64,000 nt of DNA from Oscillospiraceae bacterium (GCA_910574935.1 CAJTCU010000004.1:124001-188000); one strand, 5' to 3'; counted from the first letter of the stretch, positions 26,446 through 34,457 are shown. Translations and numbers: made by a program. Notes: generated by a model from the sequence alone, not told the origin.

Positions 26446-26580
26446 ATGTGTAACAATGGTTGTTCCTGGATCGTCATCATCATTCTTCTCCTGCTGTGCT
26501 GTGGTGGCTGCGGCGGCGGCTTTAACAGCATCGGCAACGACTGTGGCTGCAACAACGGCTGCAACAATGGCTGCTGCTAA
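26446..26580 (+). CDS. Cys/Gly-rich single-helix mini-protein
   Basis: A 44-residue protein starting at ATG 26446, seven bases after AAAGGAGG. It has a short N-terminus MCNNGCS, one membrane helix WIVIIILLLLCC, a GGCGGG turn and a tail with four CNNGC-type repeats. Eleven of 44 residues are cysteine. The architecture resembles small YjcZ-like spore-coat or membrane peptides of Firmicutes, but with far more Cys. The terminator just behind it and its strong RBS support a real gene. Function unknown; metal binding or spore-coat crosslinking are possibilities. Confidence 0.75.
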   Translation: MCNNGCSWIVIIILLLLCCGGCGGGFNSIGNDCGCNNGCNNGCC

Positions 26581-26591
26581 GTAGGAAGAAA

Positions 26592-26629
26592 AAGAGGGCT
26601 GCCCAATATGGGCAGCCCTCTTGCTTTTT
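26592..26629 (+). terminator. Terminator of the mini-protein gene
   Basis: AGAGGGCTGCCC pairs with GGGCAGCCCTCT around AATAT, followed by TGCTTTTT. The minus-strand TSCPD gene ends at 26633, but the T-run favours the plus strand. Confidence 0.88.
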
Positions 26630-26632
26630 GTC

Positions 26633-26890
26633 TTAAATTGCCGCCGCAGCCAAAGCCTCTTCTAATGCCATGGCCAGCTGGTCGGGACAAGAAGTTCCTT
26701 TTCCACCACAGTTAATTCCTTTGCAGCGGTCAATATACTCCTTCACAGTCATGCCCTGGGCTAATGCCGCAATGCCCTGGGTGTTACCGTTGCATCCGCC
26801 TGTAAACTTCACCGACTGGATCACATCGCCATCCAAAACAATGTCAATACGCCTACTGCAAACGCCCTTGGGAGAAAAATGGATTTCCAT
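26633..26890 (-). CDS. TIGR03905-type TSCPD domain protein
   Basis: An 85-residue protein of the TSCPD family. It shows FTGGCNGNTQGIAALAQGM and ends with GTSCPDQLAMALEEA, the motif that names the domain. Conserved Cys residues (four) suggest metal binding, as in the domain found at the end of some ribonucleotide reductases. I chose ATG 26890 because GAAAGGA lies nine bases upstream; ATG 26899 touches it. Function of the free-standing form is unknown. Confidence 0.88.
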   Translation of the reverse strand: MEIHFSPKGVCSRRIDIVLDGDVIQSVKFTGGCNGNTQGIAALAQGMTVKEYIDRCKGINCGGKGTSCPDQLAMALEEALAAAAI

Positions 26891-26961
26891 ATTAATCATC
26901 CTTTCAAATATAATTACTCATAATTTAGCAGATTTATAGTTTGCTGTCAAGAGGAAAGCTC

Positions 26962-27843
26962 TTACTCCTCCACCCGGTCCTCTAATAACTTCTCTGGGAC
27001 AAAACTTCGGGCCGCCATATTGAACAGCACAATATCCGCGGTTCCCAGCACCAAGGCCAAAATAAGCAACACCCAAAAGTTCACCCGAAACATCCCGGTA
27101 AACTGGACCAGGTACAATATCGTCACTGGCAGGATCAAATAGCCCATTGTCTGCAAAGACTCCACCGTGCTGTGTACCCGGGTAATAATCAGCGCCACAA
27201 AATTCACAGAGAAGAACGACAATACTGGCAAAATTAACACCAGAAGCGCTAGCCATTCCAGGCTAAAAAACACAGGAGTACCCATAAATAGATCGGCGAT
27301 AAAGGCTGTAAGGAAAAACATGAGGAACGCTGCCGCCGAAATCAATACCGAAAGAATGGTGCAACCAGTCACCTTGGCATGAAATACCGACTTAGCGTCC
27401 AAAGAGGTAAGCAGTAGGGTCTCCAAGGTGCCTCGCTCTCGCTCCGTGACAAAAGCAAAGCTAGCCGAAGCCGCTGCCGTTAATATCGGTACACAGGACA
27501 GCAACAACGGACACAGAAGATCTGTAAAAGCTACCAACCAAGTCTGGCGGTAGTCCAGCCCCACGGCATAGCGGGGCAGCAAATTCAGCAGAGCCTGGGG
27601 CATTTTTGCTCCAGCTTCCACCGGCAGTAGAGAAATAGCCGCAAAGTATACTACCGGCAGCCCCACCGCCAAGGTGAGGGGGAGTAACATTAACAAAACT
27701 CTCTGGCTGTTTTTTGCCCAGATGTCCCCCATGTCCTTACGCACCAGCAAAATCTCCGCCGATGAAATGAACCTACGCTTTTGTGCCGGCTGCTTCATCC
27801 TCTGGGCATGGGCCGGCCGCGTATTCTCGGCTTGTTTCGGCAT
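26962..27843 (-). CDS. ABC-2 type transporter permease
   Basis: A 293-residue integral membrane protein with about six helices. The sequence FAFVTERERGTLETLLLTSL is the cytoplasmic coupling segment typical of NatB/ABC-2 exporters. A short extracytoplasmic loop lies between helices 1 and 2. GGGAGG lies nine bases before ATG 27843; this start overlaps the ATPase gene by 71 bases, and an internal ATG 27798 is a shorter alternative. Substrate unknown; NatAB relatives export Na+ or drugs. Confidence 0.85.
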   Translation of the reverse strand: MPKQAENTRPAHAQRMKQPAQKRRFISSAEILLVRKDMGDIWAKNSQRVLLMLLPLTLAVGLPVVYFAAISLLPVEAGAKMPQALLNLLPRYAVGLDYRQTWLVAFTDLLCPLLLSCVPILTAAASASFAFVTERERGTLETLLLTSLDAKSVFHAKVTGCTILSVLISAAAFLMFFLTAFIADLFMGTPVFFSLEWLALLVLILPVLSFFSVNFVALIITRVHSTVESLQTMGYLILPVTILYLVQFTGMFRVNFWVLLILALVLGTADIVLFNMAARSFVPEKLLEDRVEE

Positions 27844-28759
27844 GTAGGCTTGCCTCCCTTCGTTTGCCTCTATCCAAATAGGCCTGATAAATCTCCTCCA
27901 AACCCGGCCGCACCACCCGGGCTTCGTACAAGCTAGCCCCTTGGCCCACTACCTGGGCAATCAGCTTGGGCATTTCGCTTTCCGACTGTATTTCCCGCTG
28001 CCACTGGTCCCCCACCAAGTGGAAATTCTGCGGTCCTGCCTCTCCTGGGGCCATACGCAGCGCAGCCCTCAGTCGCAGGCCGCCCCCCACCCGCAGGGTC
28101 TCCATGTCTCCCCGGGCCAATAAAATCCCCTGATGCAGCAAAGCGAAGCCATCACAGATTTCCTGCACATACTGCATATTCTGCGTACACATCAAGACGG
28201 TAACGCCCTCTTGTTGTACGCTATATTTTACCAGCTCTCCCACCCGCTGAGTGGTTTCCCGGTCCATGCCCGCACCCTGCTCGTCGATAATCACCACTCG
28301 GGGCCGGTGCATCAACGCCCGGGCCAAGCTGGCCCGGTGCAGCACTCCGGTTGGCAAATCGACCGGACGCTTGTCCCTCTCCTCCCAAATATCCAAGCGA
28401 TGCATCAGAGCAGAGGAGCGTTCCACCGCCTGATTTTTCGTAACGCCATGAATCCCCGCGAAAAACCGTAGGTTTTCCGAAAGACTCAGCGTATCATACA
28501 GCCGGGCCGTGTGCAGCACCACGCCTGCCATGCTGTGCAGTCGAGCTGCCTCAAAGGCAGGCGCCAGCCCCAGCACGCTGCACTCGCCGGAGGTGGGCCT
28601 GCGCAACCCCGCCAACAGCCGGACCAAAGTAGTCTTGCCGGCATTTTCTCTCCCTACGCAGGCCATGGCCCGGCCTTCCGGCACTTGCAGGTTGATGCCC
28701 CGCAGCGCCGGTTTCCCATCATACTGTTTTGTTAAGTCAAAGGCCGCTATCGCGTCCAT
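27773..28759 (-). CDS. ABC transporter ATPase with degenerate motifs
   Basis: A 328-residue ATP-binding subunit paired with the permease behind it. Walker A is GRENAGKTT (36-44) and Walker B VVIIDE (155-160), both usable. Three other motifs deviate. The Q-loop Gln is His in VVLHTARLYDTLS (near 83), the LSGGQ signature reads LPTGV (135-139), and the switch His is Gln in MCTQNMQYVQE (near 193). About 100 residues follow the NBD, ending in a polar tail. It is likely either a slow or regulatory ATPase or a decaying one. Confidence 0.87.
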   Translation of the reverse strand: MDAIAAFDLTKQYDGKPALRGINLQVPEGRAMACVGRENAGKTTLVRLLAGLRRPTSGECSVLGLAPAFEAARLHSMAGVVLHTARLYDTLSLSENLRFFAGIHGVTKNQAVERSSALMHRLDIWEERDKRPVDLPTGVLHRASLARALMHRPRVVIIDEQGAGMDRETTQRVGELVKYSVQQEGVTVLMCTQNMQYVQEICDGFALLHQGILLARGDMETLRVGGGLRLRAALRMAPGEAGPQNFHLVGDQWQREIQSESEMPKLIAQVVGQGASLYEARVVRPGLEEIYQAYLDRGKRREASLHAETSREYAAGPCPEDEAAGTKA

Positions 28760-28785
28760 AGCCTCGCTTCCTTTCTCAAAGCCCG

Positions 28786-29376
28786 CTACTTGGGCACCGC
28801 CGATGTACCATGCTCCAGTAAGTAGGTGGCTTCCAGGTCTGACAGATGGAGCTTTACCGCCAGAGGATACCGATCATATGCCAGGCTTATTCCAAAGCTG
28901 CCTCCCCGAGCCGCCTCGTCAAAACCTCCCATGTGCCAGCGGATCGCCATAGCCTCGGCAGGCTTCAGACGAACAAAGCGTTCAATTAGAAACACGGATT
29001 TTTCTCCATGTCCATAGGGAAAGGCGTCCTCCACAGAGTAAAAGGGCCGCTTCTCCCACTGGCCAGTCTCATCATTTTTTACATTGCGGGTAGAAATTTT
29101 ATAGAACTGGGCCTTACACACATCGTGAAGCAGACCGCAAAGAGCAAAGCTCTCTTCACTATCTCCCTCATTAAAGTATTTATTTCTCAGCACATGATAT
29201 ACGTTTAAGCTGTGCATGGCCAGGCCGCCTTCGCAGGCACAGTGAAACTTTGTGCTGGCTGGTGCGGTAAAAAAATCGGTGCCAGCCAGCCAGTTTAATA
29301 GCCTTTCACTCCCTTCACGGGTTACATGCTGCTGAAATATCTCAAAGAATTCGTCTTTATATTGATTGTCCACCAT
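28786..29376 (-). CDS. HD-domain phosphohydrolase
   Basis: A 196-residue cytosolic protein with the metal-binding HD pattern: H in CEGGLAMHSLNVYHVL and HD in CGLLHDVCKAQFY, then H in IRWHMGGFDEAA and D in HLSDLEATYLL. Such proteins hydrolyse nucleotides or phosphodiesters; the substrate cannot be told. AAAGGAGGA precedes ATG 29376. It lies 26 bases upstream of the ABC ATPase gene and probably shares its mRNA. Confidence 0.87.
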   Translation of the reverse strand: MVDNQYKDEFFEIFQQHVTREGSERLLNWLAGTDFFTAPASTKFHCACEGGLAMHSLNVYHVLRNKYFNEGDSEESFALCGLLHDVCKAQFYKISTRNVKNDETGQWEKRPFYSVEDAFPYGHGEKSVFLIERFVRLKPAEAMAIRWHMGGFDEAARGGSFGISLAYDRYPLAVKLHLSDLEATYLLEHGTSAVPK

Positions 29377-29409
29377 AGTCCTCCTTTTGCTCTTTTCCAG
29401 GCCCCTTCT

Positions 29410-30306
29410 CTACACCGAACGGAAACCCTTACCGATAATTTCGCTGGTATTGGTAATAAACATAAAGCAGTTGGGGTCAATCCGCTTACATTTTTGGCGC
29501 AAATGCACTGCCTCGCCCCGACGGCATGCAATGAGCACCACTTTACACCCCGCATGGGTATATGCTCCCATTGCGTCGATAACCGTAGAACTACGGCCCA
29601 GGTCGTTAATAATATAGTCGCAAATTTCCTGAGGTTTTGATGTGACAATGGCAAAAAATTTGCACAGGTTAATGCTTTCAATTACAGAATCCACCACAAA
29701 CGCCTTAAGAAACAAGCCCAGCAGCGAAAAAAGACCCGTCCGCATACCAAAAAGAAAACAGGAGGAAAGGGCAATTAGTCCATCGCTGACAAAAAGTGCT
29801 TTGCCAATTTCTGTCAACCCAGTATACTTCTTCAAAATCATTGCCACAATATCCGTGCCGCCACTGGACGCATTATTATTAAACAGCAATGCTGATCCTA
29901 CCGCAGGCAGCATAATGGCAAAGCACAACTCTAACAAAGGTTGGTCGGTAAAGGGAACCTCCATGGGAAAGATTTTTTCCATCACCCAAGTTTCCAAAGA
30001 AAACATGATACTACAATATGCAGTCCAAAAACCAAAATCTGCACTTAGAAAAATAAAGCCCACTGCCAGCAAAAAAATATTGATAATAGACATCATTGTT
30101 GCTGGGGAGAGTATTGGATTTGGTATAAACCTGCCCAAAATAATGGACAAACCACTCACGCCGCCTGTGGTGAAGTTGTTGGGGAATTTAAAAAAGTACA
30201 CTCCCAACGACAGCAAAAAAACTCCCGCATTAATCGTCAAAAACTTCTTTACTCCGGCCGCGTCAACCTTTAATGGCCAGAGATGTTTCGGTGATTCACC
30301 CTCCAT
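29410..30306 (-). CDS. YitT family membrane protein (DUF161/DUF2179)
   Basis: A 298-residue protein with five to six membrane helices (first FLTINAGVFLLSLGVYFF; GGVSGLSIILGRF) and a cytosolic C-terminal DUF2179 domain of ~85 residues containing DLGRSSTVIDAMGAYTHAG. The family is widespread in Firmicutes and of uncertain function; transport of a small molecule sensed by the C-terminal domain is suspected. I chose ATG 30306 because CGGAGG lies eight bases upstream; ATG 30357 has no site. Confidence 0.9.
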   Translation of the reverse strand: MEGESPKHLWPLKVDAAGVKKFLTINAGVFLLSLGVYFFKFPNNFTTGGVSGLSIILGRFIPNPILSPATMMSIINIFLLAVGFIFLSADFGFWTAYCSIMFSLETWVMEKIFPMEVPFTDQPLLELCFAIMLPAVGSALLFNNNASSGGTDIVAMILKKYTGLTEIGKALFVSDGLIALSSCFLFGMRTGLFSLLGLFLKAFVVDSVIESINLCKFFAIVTSKPQEICDYIINDLGRSSTVIDAMGAYTHAGCKVVLIACRRGEAVHLRQKCKRIDPNCFMFITNTSEIIGKGFRSV

Positions 30307-30446
30307 GTTTATGTCCTCCGTTTCTCTCTCATTGCTTCTTCTGTCAGTTGCTATCATTTTGGGGGGAAAATTAGGAATCCCATATCCCTTCGCTAGACAA
30401 TAAGAATTTTACCACCCTTTGCGCCAATTTACAACCCATTTCTTGT

Positions 30447-30500
30447 AAAAAAACAGCTGCGCATTAAGCCAGTAGTAAACAGACTTATCGGCGCAGCTGC
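30447..30500 (-). terminator. Terminator of the dehydrogenase/TIM-barrel operon
   Basis: On the minus strand AGCTGCGC pairs with GCGCAGCT around a ~28-base loop and TTTTTTT follows. It begins 16 bases after the stop codon at 30516. Confidence 0.75.
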
Positions 30501-30515
30501 TTTTCTATTTGTTGT

Positions 30516-31358
30516 TTACTGAATTAGTTCCTTTAAGAACCGCACTGCCATACTAATATCCTTGGCCGGATCGTCACCTACTTCACGTTCGATGGTTAGG
30601 AAGCCGGTAAAACCAATGTCATTTAGGGCTTTTAGGTAGTTCTTAAAATCCACATCGCCTTCGCCCAGGGGCAGCTCAATAAAAGAGGTGTCCCCCAGCA
30701 TCTCCGCCTCCTCCAGGCCATAGATAATCTCCGGGTCCACATACCGCAGACGGCGACCGTCCTTGGCATGGGTATGCACAATGTAATCCTTCAGGGTGTA
30801 CACTGCCTGCACCGGATCATCACCCGTCACCATTACAAAGTTGGCGGGGTCCAGGTTTACAGCTACGCCGGTGGAATGCAGCCCGTCCAAAAATCCCTTC
30901 AAAGTCATAGCGGTTTCGGGGCCAGTCTCTATCGCAAAATGGGCCTGCATGGAATCAGCATACAAAGCCAACTGGCCGCAGGCATCCTGCATAATCGCAT
31001 AACGGGGATGAGCCTTTTCTCCAGGTACCACGCCGATATGAGTCGTCACCACATCGGTCTCCAGGTCCTTAGCCAGGTCCAGAATGCGCTTGGAACGCTC
31101 AATCAGCTCCGGGTTCTTTTCCGGGTCGCCAAATCCCTGACCCAGATCGCCGCACAGGGCAGAAACCGTTAACCCCCGGTCTTTGATGGCCTTCAGCAGC
31201 TCTTTGCGCTTTTCCGCAGAGAGGTTCTCAGGGGTCAATTCCCCGTGGGTCACTCGAATCTGTACACCGCTAGCCCCCAGCTGTGCCACCCGGTCCAGGG
31301 CGGACAAAGTATCCAGCCGGAAGCATTCCAGCATCGCGCCAATAGAAAACGGATACAT
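30516..31358 (-). CDS. Sugar phosphate isomerase/epimerase (xylose isomerase-like TIM barrel)
   Basis: A 280-residue TIM-barrel protein of the AP endonuclease 2/hydroxypyruvate isomerase superfamily. Metal-site segments are AIETGPETAM (Glu), VNLDPANFVM (Asp), HTHAKDGRRL (His) and LTIEREVGDD (Glu). It likely epimerises or isomerises a keto sugar or inositol derivative. ATG 31358 has GGGAG about 12 bases upstream; TTG 31379 would overlap the previous gene. Its operon partners are a Gfo/Idh/MocA dehydrogenase and DUF6144. Confidence 0.9.
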   Translation of the reverse strand: MYPFSIGAMLECFRLDTLSALDRVAQLGASGVQIRVTHGELTPENLSAEKRKELLKAIKDRGLTVSALCGDLGQGFGDPEKNPELIERSKRILDLAKDLETDVVTTHIGVVPGEKAHPRYAIMQDACGQLALYADSMQAHFAIETGPETAMTLKGFLDGLHSTGVAVNLDPANFVMVTGDDPVQAVYTLKDYIVHTHAKDGRRLRYVDPEIIYGLEEAEMLGDTSFIELPLGEGDVDFKNYLKALNDIGFTGFLTIEREVGDDPAKDISMAVRFLKELIQ

Positions 31359-31375
31359 TTCTCTTATTACTCCCT

Positions 31376-31912
31376 TCAAATCTTAACTTGCACAACACAC
31401 CGTGTCCCGCCGGTCTTTATAGATTCCAACAGCCGTACTTCTACTTCCCGGTCCAATACCTGATAAAACAGGCTCTTAACATGGCCCAGGGTACACAGAC
31501 ACCAAGTTCGGGAAATTGGCTCCTCCGCCCGCCTTACACAGGCACAGTAGCACTCGGGATAACATAACAGAAGCCCGTCAGGCGCAGCTTCCAGCGTAAC
31601 ATACTTCTCTTTCGCATTAAACTGGGCGGCAAACTCTTCCAGGTTGTCCGTATCCTGAAGATACCTACGCATCCGTTTTGCCAAAGTGCCGGGGGCCTCA
31701 CAGTGGCAGCGGGAACGGACCTCTTCCACTTCCTCAGGAGAGAAGTTTTCTTCTAAAAACTCGCACTGTTCCTGGGCCCAGCAGAATTTCTTTCTATGGT
31801 CCGCAGACTTTGAAAGAGGATGGACTTTGGCAAATTTTGCAGCCGCTTCCTCATTCAAGCGGCAGAGGCTGTTGTAGAATCGTATGGCATGAATATTATC
31901 GTTTTTAGCCAT
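31376..31912 (-). CDS. DUF6144 family Cys-rich protein
   Basis: A 178-residue protein of unknown function. The N-terminal half is basic and helical. The C-terminal half has many cysteines: RSRCHCEAPG, LLCYPECYCACVRRA and WCLCTLGHVKSLF. The spacing C-x3-C-x-C-x-C and the C-x-C-T-L-G-H box suggest a metal or Fe-S site, as in anaerobe L-2-amino-thiazoline-type proteins and DUF6144. It starts 5 bases after the dehydrogenase stop and ends 17 before the TIM-barrel start, so it is a true middle gene of the operon. Confidence 0.75.
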   Translation of the reverse strand: MAKNDNIHAIRFYNSLCRLNEEAAAKFAKVHPLSKSADHRKKFCWAQEQCEFLEENFSPEEVEEVRSRCHCEAPGTLAKRMRRYLQDTDNLEEFAAQFNAKEKYVTLEAAPDGLLLCYPECYCACVRRAEEPISRTWCLCTLGHVKSLFYQVLDREVEVRLLESIKTGGTRCVVQVKI

Positions 31913-31917
31913 TTATC

Positions 31918-32973
31918 TTACTGACCCAGCACAACCTCTTTGTGCTGCTCCGCGGAATCATAGATGGCCTGCATCATCTCAGCCGTGATAATGACTGTGT
32001 CAATATGAGAGGGCAGCTTCTTGCCCGTCTTGATGCATTCAATAAAGGAGTTGATTTCAGTCTGGAACATATCCCGGCTGTTATACTTGGGAGAGTACTC
32101 CACCAGCGCGCCATTTTCGGTGGTATACAGCACAAACTTGGAGCCATAATACAGGCGGATCCCCGCCTTATCGCCCATAAAGTCAATGTACTGCTCGCTT
32201 TCGCCAATATTCTGGGCCCAGGCGCCGTTCAAAGTGATGACGGGGCCCGAGGTACGGATCATACCAGTAACCGAGTCGTCCACGTCATAGGTGCCGTCGT
32301 ACTTGGGCGGGCCGGCCCACATGTCGGTATACACATAGTTCTTCATATCCTTGCCCAGCTTGCAGAAGGTCTCGCCGGAAACAGTCTTAACCGTGGGGTC
32401 TCCACAGCAATACATAACAATGTCCAGGTAATGCACGCCCCAGTCAATAAGGGCTCCGCCACCTGCAATGGCCTTGGTGGTAAATGCACCGCCCAAGCCG
32501 GGGATGGAGCGATGGGCCCGGAAGCTTACATACACATGGTGGATATTGCCCAGCTTACCGGAATCAATATACTCTTTAATGCGGTTCACACCATCGTTAA
32601 AACGGTTTACCACGCCGATATTCAGTACTTTTCCAGTCTCGTGCTGTACCTTCTGCATCTCCTGCGCCTCGGCATAGGTACGGGCGGCGGGTTTTTCGCA
32701 CAGCACATTCTTACCCGCGCGCAAAGCATCCATCGCGATCTGCGCATGGACATTATTGGGGGTACAGACAGAAACAGCCTCTATCTCGGGATCGGCCAGC
32801 ACATCATGATAATCCTCTACAGGAGTACCGCAGCCGTACTTTTCTACAGCAGCCTGGGCTCGTTCGGGAATAATGTCGCAGAAATACTTAATTTCCGCCT
32901 CAGAGTTATTCATATAGGACGGAATATGGGCCGCATTGGCAATAGTGCCGCAGCCTATAACAGCTACTTTCAT
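31918..32973 (-). CDS. Gfo/Idh/MocA family oxidoreductase
   Basis: A 351-residue NAD(P)-dependent sugar or inositol dehydrogenase. The Rossmann start is VAVIGCGTIANAAHIPSYMN, the catalytic E-K-P motif is VLCEKPAARTYAEAQ and the substrate His-Asp pair is GALIDWGVHYLDIVMYCCG. It is only distantly similar to the 428-residue family member at 8414-9700. It heads the operon that continues with DUF6144 and the TIM-barrel isomerase, an arrangement expected for catabolism of an uncommon sugar. The antisense frame of the same length is a shadow. Confidence 0.92.
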   Translation of the reverse strand: MKVAVIGCGTIANAAHIPSYMNNSEAEIKYFCDIIPERAQAAVEKYGCGTPVEDYHDVLADPEIEAVSVCTPNNVHAQIAMDALRAGKNVLCEKPAARTYAEAQEMQKVQHETGKVLNIGVVNRFNDGVNRIKEYIDSGKLGNIHHVYVSFRAHRSIPGLGGAFTTKAIAGGGALIDWGVHYLDIVMYCCGDPTVKTVSGETFCKLGKDMKNYVYTDMWAGPPKYDGTYDVDDSVTGMIRTSGPVITLNGAWAQNIGESEQYIDFMGDKAGIRLYYGSKFVLYTTENGALVEYSPKYNSRDMFQTEINSFIECIKTGKKLPSHIDTVIITAEMMQAIYDSAEQHKEVVLGQ

Positions 32974-33125
32974 GGTAAGAACACTCCTTTGAAATAGGGG
33001 GTCGTCCCCCTCTTATTATGGTGATTATACCCCAAAGAAGCGGAAAAAGCAAACGTTTTTTTAAAAAATTTTTTCAATCTGTCCAACCTCGGTTTTTACC
33101 TGGTCCTTCTTGATCCTTTTGCCCA

Positions 33126-33374
33126 TCAAATCTCCATCAGTTTTGCGGTCACGCCATCCATTCCATTCAGCTCTTCCAGCATCTGGCCCGCCTCGCCGGG
33201 CTTGCCGCAAACCTGCAGAACGATGAGTCCGTCATCTGAGCATCCCAGCTCTCCGGCCTGGTGCAGGCCCACCCGCATTTTGATATTACATCCATAATGA
33301 GTCAGAGTTTTTTGCAGTTTTGGGGCATTGGTACGGCGGTGATCCACCCGCAGGCCCATAATGTGACAGTTCAT
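33126..33374 (-). CDS. TM1266-type small regulator (iron-only hydrogenase system)
   Basis: An 82-residue ferredoxin-fold (ACT/NikR-C-like) protein. The strand-helix pattern CHIMGLRVDHRRTNAPKLQK, KMRVGLHQAGELGCSDDGLI and GKPGEAGQMLEELNGMDGV matches the TM1266 family, often encoded with [FeFe]-hydrogenase maturases. No hydrogenase gene is in the window. AAAGGAG lies nine bases before ATG 33374. A nearby role in iron or redox regulation is family inference only. Confidence 0.75.
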   Translation of the reverse strand: MNCHIMGLRVDHRRTNAPKLQKTLTHYGCNIKMRVGLHQAGELGCSDDGLIVLQVCGKPGEAGQMLEELNGMDGVTAKLMEI

Positions 33375-33557
33375 ACGCAAAGTCTCCTTTCAGCTTTTGC
33401 GTATAATATGGCCGGTTTTCCTGGCGGTTATGCAAGTTATAAACACCGATCTCCCCTACCGGAGATGTCTAAAAAATCACAAAAGCTTCTCCGGCGGCTC
33501 AAGGCTTCCCGCATTGAAAATTCCGATAAAAACTTAGGTCCCAAAACGCTGACAGCC

Positions 33558-33724
33558 ATATGGCAATCCCGCACAATTCTAAGTACCGTATTGGGCAGTC
33601 AGATTTTTCTTCAGAGGGTACAGATTGAGCGCCGTCCATCTCACCATTGACAAGCGAACGCTGTGCGCTATCACGGAAAATGTACAAGCAAGACGGTGCT
33701 TAGAATTGTGCGGGGTTGCCATAT
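33558..33724. mobile_element. MITE-like inverted-repeat element
   Basis: Two 32-base arms, 33558-33589 and 33693-33724, are inverted copies with only two mismatches. Their outer ends are TGGCAATCCCGCACAATTCT and its complement GTTGCCA. The arms enclose ~103 bases without a gene. A TA flanks each TGGCAA/TTGCCA end, which is compatible with TA target duplication as made by IS630/mariner-type transposases. No transposase lies nearby, so the element would be non-autonomous. It sits 18 bases beyond the 3' end of the PNPOx gene. Confidence 0.7.
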
Positions 33725-33742
33725 ATTTTTCTATCGTCCTCT

Positions 33743-34216
33743 CTACACGGCGGGACGCCGCTTTCCGGATACCATATCTACTACCACCCTCAGCACAGCA
33801 ACGGTTTCCGTCTGCTGATGGGTAAAGGTAAATTCCTTGCCAGTAATATGGCGGTGGATAGCCGTCAGGCCCTGGGCCTTTTGCTCATGCTCCTCCAAAA
33901 TCTCCGCTCGGCCAAAGCCAATGACGCTTTCATACGCAAACGTATATGCACAGGCAATATCTCCCTCTAAAAGACGGTGACCACAGTCGAACTGTACGCA
34001 AACCTGGGGATTTTCCCGGATAAAGTCCAGCTTTTGCCCCTCCTTTGCTCCATGAAAATACAGCGTAAGCTCCCCGTTTTCCGCCTCCATCCCAAAATTT
34101 AATGGAACCACATAAGGCTGACCCTCCCGGCACATTCCCAGGTGGCACACCTGACACTGGGAGAGAATCTTCATAATCTCATTTTTATCTGTAATTTCCC
34201 GGTCCTTTCTTCGCAT
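33743..34216 (-). CDS. Pyridoxamine 5'-phosphate oxidase family protein (Nim-like)
   Basis: A 157-residue flavin-binding split-barrel protein. MRRKDREITDKNEIMKILSQ followed by CHLGMCREGQPYVVPLNFGM is the N-terminal pattern of the NimA/MSMEG-type flavoproteins. LYFHGAKEGQKLDFIRENP and CVQFDCGHRL are further matches. Relatives reduce nitroimidazoles or bind heme or flavin. I chose ATG 34216, nine bases after AAGGAG. It lies behind a perfect consensus promoter and an unusually long leader. Confidence 0.88.
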   Translation of the reverse strand: MRRKDREITDKNEIMKILSQCQVCHLGMCREGQPYVVPLNFGMEAENGELTLYFHGAKEGQKLDFIRENPQVCVQFDCGHRLLEGDIACAYTFAYESVIGFGRAEILEEHEQKAQGLTAIHRHITGKEFTFTHQQTETVAVLRVVVDMVSGKRRPAV

Positions 34217-34389
34217 GGTTTTCTCCTTCTTTCCTATTTTTTGAGAAGTACCCAAAGGTAGCTTTTATGGACGATGTTATGGCCTCCGGCAGAGAGCTGG
34301 CTTTGCCAAGCCTCCACATTCTACCGCCTTTGAAACGTACCAGAGGGTCGCCAGATGAACCCTTCGTCTTGGATGCACTCTTCTTTCGC
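34217..34389 (-). other. Long 5' leader of the PNPOx gene
   Basis: From the expected transcription start near 34389 to the ATG at 34216 there are ~170 untranslated bases. On the minus strand AGGGT/ACCCT, GGCTTGGC/GCCAGC and ACC/GGT pairs could form several hairpins. One frame stays open throughout but has no start with a ribosome binding site. I could not match it to any riboswitch class I know. Confidence 0.45.
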
Positions 34390-34396
34390 CAATTAT

Positions 34397-34425
34397 ATTA
34401 TATTTTCATTTTTCCCCTCTGTCAA
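34397..34425 (-). promoter_or_regulatory. Perfect consensus sigma-A promoter
   Basis: On the minus strand TTGACA (34425-34420), a 17-base spacer and TATAAT (34402-34397). Both hexamers are exact consensus. It points at the PNPOx gene. Confidence 0.9.
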
Positions 34426-34431
34426 CCAGAA

Positions 34432-34457
34432 GGGGCCGGTCTCCCGGCCCCCTTTTT
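34432..34457 (+). terminator. Plus-strand terminator with no plus-strand gene
   Basis: GGGGCCGG pairs perfectly with CCGGCCCC around TCTC (34432-34451), then CTTTTT. The T-run is on the plus strand, while both adjacent genes are on the minus strand. Confidence 0.75.

Noticed and set aside
31942-32997. 351-codon plus-strand open frame
   Set aside because: It lies exactly antisense to the Gfo/Idh/MocA gene, has no family resemblance and no ribosome binding site; a codon-bias shadow.
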